DNA from: UBA12191 sp964422295
GTDB taxonomy: Bacteria > Planctomycetota > UBA8108 > UBA1146
Length of the DNA stretch: 25,267 bases
NCBI GenBank assembly: GCA_964422295.1
Contig: CAYRAM010000033.1
Span: 1-25,267, forward strand
Reading direction: 5' to 3'
Below, piece by piece: positions 20,937-25,267 of the stretch; position 1 is the stretch's first letter; each line of letters begins with the position of its first letter. Made by a program: the position numbers and the translations under genes. The notes beneath the pieces are model-generated. The model did no database searches and was not told the origin of the DNA. It saw nothing but the letters and a program-made list of their open reading frames with translations.

Positions 20937-23066
20937 TCACGTTGCGGCAAGGGGTCCATCTGCGGTTCCTGGCTGAGATTCCTGTAAAGGACGGTCTGGA
21001 CCCAGATAGCGACCGATCCGCATCAAGAGCCGTCCCTCTGCCGCCTCCACACCGCGCTCCAGGCGCGCAGTCGCATGCTCTGAGAGACGGTGAAAGGTCT
21101 CCAGGTCACTGAGAGGTCGAGCCAACAAAAATCGACCTTGGCCACTCTGTCGAACTCCCTGGACCTCCCCTCCTCCACGCAATTCGAGATCCCTCTCAGC
21201 AATCCTGAAGCCGTCATCCTCTTCGACAAAAACCTGCAATCTCTCGTCGATTTCAGCCGGATCCCCTTCGACGGTGAAGAAACACCAGGAAGCCCGATCC
21301 CCCCTACCCACCCGGCCCCTCAGTTGGTGAAGTTGGGAGAGACCAAAACGATCGGCATTCTCGATCCACAAGACTGAGAGCTCAGGGACGTCCAGTCCCA
21401 CTTCAACGATGCTGGTGGCCACCATGACGGATGCTGCCCCCGACCTGAAAGCATCCATGTTTTGTAGTTTTTCTTCAGGGGTGAGGCGTCCATGAAGCAA
21501 GGTTATCCCGTCGTCATTCAGGGGAGTCTGACCGAGGCGCCTCGCGACCTGCTCCACCCCTTGGGGATCATCCCCATCCCCATCCTCAATCCGGGGAACC
21601 ACGAAAAGGATGCGGTGCCCTGCCTCAATCTCGCGGCACAGAAAATCGATGGCAGCGGGAAATCGATCACCGGGAACGATTCGGGTTTGTACCGGGATTC
21701 TGCCGGGAGGTTTCTCATCAACCCTGCTGAGGTCAAATTCACCGCGGAGAGCGAGAGCCAGACTCCTGGGGATGGGAGTCGCCGACAGATGTAATCGATG
21801 GACGTCGGATCCTTTTGCGGCCAGTTTTTGCCGCTGATCTACACCGAATTTTTGTTCCTCATCGACGATGACCAGTGCGAGATCAGCAAACGTAACCGAT
21901 TCCGAGATGACCGCATGGGTGCCGACGACGATATCGATTTCACCCTTAGAAATCGCCTCCTTCTCCTCTGCTGAGGTCCCTGAAATCACTGAAGCGATCT
22001 TCAAGTTCGAGTCATTTAACAGCTGTTTAAAAGTATTCAAATGTTGATCGGCAAGGGTCATCGTCGGTGCAACGATGACGACTTGTTTGGCTTGTGCAAC
22101 CACTGCAAGCATCGCCCAGATTGCCACCGCAGTTTTACCGCTTCCAACATCACCTTGGACGAGCCTCGCCATCGGAAAACCGGCGTTGAGATCCTTGCGG
22201 ATCTCTGCGATCACCCGCTTTTGGGCGGAAGTGAATTCGAAAGGAAAGCGTGCCTGTATTCGCTGTCCCAAATAGTCGGTCACTTCGATCGGAGAAATCT
22301 GCTTCTGCTGCCTCAAGCGACGGGCCCGAGCTTGCCCTTCGGCATGGAAATACAATTCCAATTGCGCCAATTGGTGTCTGCAGGATTCCAGCTCTGCAAA
22401 AGAATGCGGTTGATGCAGCCCGCTGTATAATCCGTGCAACTCTCTGCCCCCGGGAAGAATCTCAGGCAACGTCATTGCCAGATTCATGTTCTTCTTCAGG
22501 ACCTGGTCGATACATCTGCGCAAAAGATCCTGTGAGACCCCGGAAGTCGCACGATAAATCGCAACGATCCCACCATGTCCGGGATGGGGATCATTGCGAT
22601 CGCCGGAGGCAAGCACCGTGGGATGTGCCAAAGTGGGCCGCCTGAAGAATCGCACCGCACCGGTGATCCAGCCGCGAAAGCCTGCTCTGACCGGTGGCCG
22701 GAACCTCTTTGGCATGAACCATTGCAAAGTGACTTCTGTGGATGAGGGATCGTCGCAGATCAGTACCGCTTCCCAACGCCCCTGTCCGCTGGGAATCCAT
22801 GCGGGATCCGCAGTGACCGTCCCGAACAAACTCTTTCTTTCACCTTCAGGGACATCCCTGAGAGACCCCCTCAGTTCAAGATCCTCGTACCGTACGGGGA
22901 TGTGATGCAGAAGATCCCCCATCGAGCCCAGTCCCAACCGATCCAAATGACGGGCGATCACCGGGCCCACCCCACGAAGGACAGTGACCGGCTCCAAAAG
23001 GGGGTCCAAGAGGGGATCCAAAACCCCTGCAGATTCGGAATCCCCGGTGGGTGGAGTCTGTGACAT
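20937..23066 (-). CDS. recG: ATP-dependent DNA helicase RecG
   Basis: RecG remodels stalled forks and branched DNA by double-strand translocation. The 709-residue protein has the N-terminal wedge/OB region (PVTVLRGVGPVIARHLDRLGLGSMGDLLHHIPVRYEDL), then the helicase core: RLVQGDVGSGKTAVA (Walker A, about 305-312), APTMTLADQH (Ia), VGTHAVI (Ib), VDEEQKFGVDQRQKL (motif II), LSATPIPRSLAL (III), LLHGRLTPEEK (IV), MVATSIVEVGLDVPELSV (V), and QLRGRVGRGDRASWC (VI). The C-terminal AERDLELRGGGEVQGVRQSG is typical of RecG. Motif II reads DEEQ, the form usual in Mfd, where RecG more often has DEQH. ATG 23066 has AGGGGA just upstream; an in-frame TTG at 23099 is an alternative. It follows dnaA by about 40 bp. 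Confidence 0.96.
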   Translation of the reverse strand: MSQTPPTGDSESAGVLDPLLDPLLEPVTVLRGVGPVIARHLDRLGLGSMGDLLHHIPVRYEDLELRGSLRDVPEGERKSLFGTVTADPAWIPSGQGRWEAVLICDDPSSTEVTLQWFMPKRFRPPVRAGFRGWITGAVRFFRRPTLAHPTVLASGDRNDPHPGHGGIVAIYRATSGVSQDLLRRCIDQVLKKNMNLAMTLPEILPGGRELHGLYSGLHQPHSFAELESCRHQLAQLELYFHAEGQARARRLRQQKQISPIEVTDYLGQRIQARFPFEFTSAQKRVIAEIRKDLNAGFPMARLVQGDVGSGKTAVAIWAMLAVVAQAKQVVIVAPTMTLADQHLNTFKQLLNDSNLKIASVISGTSAEEKEAISKGEIDIVVGTHAVISESVTFADLALVIVDEEQKFGVDQRQKLAAKGSDVHRLHLSATPIPRSLALALRGEFDLSRVDEKPPGRIPVQTRIVPGDRFPAAIDFLCREIEAGHRILFVVPRIEDGDGDDPQGVEQVARRLGQTPLNDDGITLLHGRLTPEEKLQNMDAFRSGAASVMVATSIVEVGLDVPELSVLWIENADRFGLSQLHQLRGRVGRGDRASWCFFTVEGDPAEIDERLQVFVEEDDGFRIAERDLELRGGGEVQGVRQSGQGRFLLARPLSDLETFHRLSEHATARLERGVEAAEGRLLMRIGRYLGPDRPLQESQPGTADGPLAAT

Positions 23067-23108
23067 GAGTCCCCTGCTCCCTTCCCGGAAATGCAACAAG
23101 GATTCGGA

Positions 23109-24614
23109 TCAGCCGCTCAACTCTCTGACAAGACGATCGATCTCTGATCGAAGATCCGCATCGCTTTGCAACAGTTCACGAATTTTTCTTGCTGAGTTGC
23201 TGGCGGAAGCATGGGTTCTTTGACCCAGCTCCGTACCAATTTCGGCAAGGGATCGGCTCGTCAGATTCCTCGCCAAAAAGGTGGCTACATTTCTGGCCAT
23301 CGAAGTGTTCCGGGTTCGGGATCTTGAGTAAATCTCTTCAGGTGGAATTGACCAACGCCGGGCGACGGCTTCGACAATCATATCGATGGTGACGACTCTC
23401 TGGCCATCCCGGATTACCGGCTCAAGGCAGTGACGGGCCAGGGAAAGATCGATGGTCTTCCCCCCCAGATCGACCTCTGCGAACAAACGCAATAGCGCAC
23501 CGAGTAACTCACGAACGCTGGTACGGATTCTGTCAGCAATAAAATGGAGAACTTCAGGTGGAACCATGAGACCACTGCGAATCGATTCTCTTTCCAAAAT
23601 CTCGAGCCTGGTTTGCAGGTCCGGGGGATCCATTCGAACCACCAATCCCGCTGAAAAACGATTCTGCAGTTGCTGATGCAGAAATTGGCACTTTCGCGGG
23701 GGTAAGTCGCAAGCCAGGAGCACTTGCCCACCCGCCTGGGCGATCGAGTCTATGGTTTCAAGAAGTTCCTCTTGGCTGCTCTTCTTGCCGGCAATCATTT
23801 GGACATCATCAATCGCAAGCACTTTCAAATTTCGAAATTCACTTCGAAATTTGTCGATTGATTTGTTTTGAAGTGCACGGACAAAAAGATGCACAAACTG
23901 CTCGCACTGCACGTACCTGATACTTCGCTCACCATGAATAAAAAACTCTCTGGTGATCGCCTGTAACAAATGTGTTTTCCCGAGCCCACTGCCTCCATGA
24001 AGAAAAACCGGATTGAAAGCTGAGCCTGGTTTTCTCAATACCTCACGAACCGCCGAATAAGCGACCTGATTCGATCTGCCAACGACAAACCGATCCAAGG
24101 TCAGGTTTTGACGCAACCCTTCGGGGATCTTGCCTCTCTCCGGTGCTGTGAATCGTGCAGGATCCAATCCTGAATTATTCTCTCGCAAGCCGGATCGTTG
24201 ATTCGCCAATTCGCCTTCGACAGGGTTGAGTTTTCCTTGTGCGAAATCATCCTCAATCACTCGCCATGAAATAGGACCACAGCTCATCTCGCGAACCACC
24301 TGCGACAACAGGGGGCCGCAGTTCCGGACCAACAAATCCCTCGAAAAAGCGGACGTAATCCCGAGAAGAGTCTCCTCTGATGAAATATTGAGAGGGGTCA
24401 CCGTCCGTAGCCAGTTGCGGCCGGAAATACCATCCTGCTGTGCATTGAATCTTGTAAGGATCTTTTTCCATGCCGCTTGCGGGCTCTGGCTGACGGGCTG
24501 ACTCTCTCCGGGGCGTGGTGCAGCGCAGAGGGGATCATCGATGGGAGAATCTTCTCCCAATGAGTCCCGCAGATGAGAATTCTGTTGCGCTTCTCTGGCT
24601 TGCCTCGAGCTCAC
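23109..24614 (-). CDS. dnaA: DnaA-family replication initiator with altered DNA-recognition signature
   Basis: DnaA-ATP binds origin boxes and opens the chromosome origin. The 501-residue protein has all four domains. Domain I is at about 48-110 (AWKKILTRFNAQ...FSRDLLVRN), and a linker spans 111-170. The AAA+ domain III has FVVGRSNQVAYSAV, Walker A G207-GSGLGKT214, Walker B LAIDD (266-270), arginine finger LQNRFSAGLVVRMDPPDLQTR, and sensor 2 VRELLGALLRL. Domain IV spans about 400-500. The signature normally reading GGRDHTTV is G464-QRTHASA-471. The Asp and first Thr that contact the DnaA box in E. coli (Asp433, Thr435) become Thr467 and Ala469; His468 is kept. Start is GTG 24614 with GGGGAG and GGGG upstream. 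recG follows; dnaN and other usual origin neighbours are not seen. It may be the sole initiator or a paralogue. Confidence 0.9.
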   Translation of the reverse strand: MSSRQAREAQQNSHLRDSLGEDSPIDDPLCAAPRPGESQPVSQSPQAAWKKILTRFNAQQDGISGRNWLRTVTPLNISSEETLLGITSAFSRDLLVRNCGPLLSQVVREMSCGPISWRVIEDDFAQGKLNPVEGELANQRSGLRENNSGLDPARFTAPERGKIPEGLRQNLTLDRFVVGRSNQVAYSAVREVLRKPGSAFNPVFLHGGSGLGKTHLLQAITREFFIHGERSIRYVQCEQFVHLFVRALQNKSIDKFRSEFRNLKVLAIDDVQMIAGKKSSQEELLETIDSIAQAGGQVLLACDLPPRKCQFLHQQLQNRFSAGLVVRMDPPDLQTRLEILERESIRSGLMVPPEVLHFIADRIRTSVRELLGALLRLFAEVDLGGKTIDLSLARHCLEPVIRDGQRVVTIDMIVEAVARRWSIPPEEIYSRSRTRNTSMARNVATFLARNLTSRSLAEIGTELGQRTHASASNSARKIRELLQSDADLRSEIDRLVRELSG

Positions 24615-24925
24615 CGTTTCCCCCGCTCCCCAACATCACGCTCGTCAAAGTTAGTTGAATCGAATTGCACGCTGATTCCGACTTGCACGCTGATTTGATG
24701 TGAGCCCGGCGATGGAATCTCCACCGCAAACCTTCACGAACCACAACGTGATACGCTCGTTGCCTCGACCGGGTTTCATGAATTGGAAGGGACCATACAC
24801 CCGGGATCCTGGACCACGCCGGATCCTTATCCCCCTGAAGCGGTGAAGATCCTGACACGGCAATGATGAATGTGCCGTCCCCTGACGATCCCCGACGTCC
24901 CTCCAGGGACACGATGACGATCACA
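24615..24925. other. Upstream region of dnaA up to the assembly gap
   Basis: About 310 bp with no well-supported gene. It holds the dnaA leader and, at 24665-24695, a pair of 13-bp direct repeats. TTATCCCCC at about 24827 is the closest match I saw to the canonical DnaA box TTATCCACA and differs at two positions. On the plus strand an open frame starts at ATG 24863 and runs into the gap without a stop; see findings. No obvious AT-rich unwinding element is visible. Confidence 0.55.
24665..24695. repeat. Two 13-bp direct repeats upstream of dnaA
   Basis: TTGCACGCTGATT occurs at 24665-24677 and again at 24683-24695, an 18-bp period. They lie 51-81 bp upstream of the dnaA start, about where the promoter should be: a weak TAACTT -10 on the minus strand lies just downstream. 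They could be binding sites for an autoregulator such as DnaA itself, which is inference. Confidence 0.7.
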
Positions 24926-25025
24926 NNNNNNNNNNNNNNNNNNNNNNNNNNNNNNNNNNNNNNNNNNNNNNNNNNNNNNNNNNNNNNNNNNNNNNNNNNN
25001 NNNNNNNNNNNNNNNNNNNNNNNNN
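24926..25025. other. Assembly gap (100 N)
   Basis: Exactly 100 undefined bases, a conventional placeholder rather than a measured size. The last bases before the gap (CGATCACA) match the core of the 17-bp repeat on the other side, so the gap probably hides more repeat copies. Confidence 0.95.
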
Positions 25026-25095
25026 GTCCCAGCAGGATCACAGTCCCAGCAGGATCACAGTCCCAGCAGGATCACAGTCCCAGCAGGATCACAGT
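25026..25095. repeat. 17-bp tandem repeat array, first type
   Basis: After two bases of a previous copy, four perfect copies of CCCAGCAGGATCACAGT follow, bounded by assembly gaps on both sides. Copies are contiguous with no spacer. The 13-bp core AGGATCACAGTCC is shared with the second array. On the plus strand the unit has no stop in any frame and would encode a 17-residue cycle (VPAGSQSQQDHSPSRIT). On the minus strand it contains TGA once per cycle. Confidence 0.95.
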
Positions 25096-25195
25096 NNNNN
25101 NNNNNNNNNNNNNNNNNNNNNNNNNNNNNNNNNNNNNNNNNNNNNNNNNNNNNNNNNNNNNNNNNNNNNNNNNNNNNNNNNNNNNNNNNNNNNNN
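25096..25195. other. Assembly gap (100 N)
   Basis: A second gap of exactly 100 N between two arrays of related 17-bp units. Flanking repeats on both sides point to repeat-caused assembly failure. Order and orientation of the pieces beyond it are therefore less certain. Confidence 0.95.
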
Positions 25196-25267
25196 CCACT
25201 CAGGATCACAGTCCACTCAGGATCACAGTCCACTCAGGATCACAGTCCACTCAGGATCACAGTCCAC
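25196..25267. repeat. 17-bp tandem repeat array, second type
   Basis: Four perfect copies of CCACTCAGGATCACAGT plus CCAC of a fifth run to the window end. It differs from the first array only in four bases (ACTC against CAGC); the core AGGATCACAGTCC is identical. The plus strand is open in all frames here too. Confidence 0.95.

Noticed and set aside
24820..24840. Canonical DnaA box (TTATCCCCC)
   Set aside because: It differs from TTATCCACA at two positions including the ACA end, occurs once, and is not clustered.
24535..25041. Minus-strand open frame running through the first N gap
   Set aside because: It is open partly because N codons hide stops, and it overlaps the dnaA start region with no ribosome-binding or family support.
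25026..25267. CRISPR array
   Set aside because: Units are 17 bp and contiguous, with no unique spacers and no cas genes in the window.

Overview
The window is a housekeeping-rich stretch of a bacterial chromosome, apparently from a metagenome or draft scaffold, because it ends in two 100-N gaps. The host looks like a diderm (Gram-negative-type) bacterium: it carries an LptB ATPase, two lipoproteins with clear lipoboxes and an OmpA-family peptidoglycan-binding lipoprotein. Several traits suggest Planctomycetota or a related PVC-type lineage: a signal peptidase I with zinc-ribbon-like and jelly-roll-like insertions, a small DUF6677-like membrane protein after lptB, and an HTH/acidic-linker/TM protein. 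This placement is an inference; no 16S gene is present.

Layout. 1-4202 (minus strand): galE (with an extra C-terminal domain), a PpiC/SurA-like lipoprotein, scpB, tRNA-Arg(ACG), tadA, tRNA-Ser(CGA) and a truncated tRNA-Ser(GGA). The tRNA-Arg(ACG) lies directly upstream of tadA, whose enzyme edits that anticodon. 4345-10899 (plus strand): rph, rdgB, lepA, lepB, lptB, two small membrane-protein genes and rnpB. From rdgB to the last small gene, neighbours overlap by a few bases or sit about 10 bp apart, as in one operon. A 19-bp tandem repeat follows rnpB. 11047-24614 (minus strand): dnaA, recG, two small TM-protein genes, an OmpA-like lipoprotein overlapping rsmA/ksgA, dnaG overlapping rpoD, a strong terminator, then a C4 zinc-ribbon coiled-coil gene overlapping an unrecognised membrane-protein gene.

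Functional themes are replication and its restart (DnaA, DnaG, RecG), chromosome organisation (ScpB), primary transcription (RpoD), RNA maturation (RNase P RNA, RNase PH, TadA, RsmA), translation (LepA, tRNAs) and envelope assembly (LepB, LptB, OmpA-like lipoprotein, PPIase, GalE).

Most notable observations: (1) the dnaA-family protein has a degenerate DNA-recognition signature (RTHAS where most have RDHTT), and the far side of its upstream region holds two families of 17-bp tandem repeats broken by assembly gaps; (2) a terminator-like perfect inverted repeat, with an upstream competing arm, lies inside the first 32 codons of rsmA; (3) tadA sits beside its substrate tRNA and has no ordinary start codon at its best Shine-Dalgarno; (4) GalE carries an MshEN-like C-terminal extension; (5) signal peptidase I carries two large insertions. 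No phage, IS element, CRISPR array or defence system was seen.
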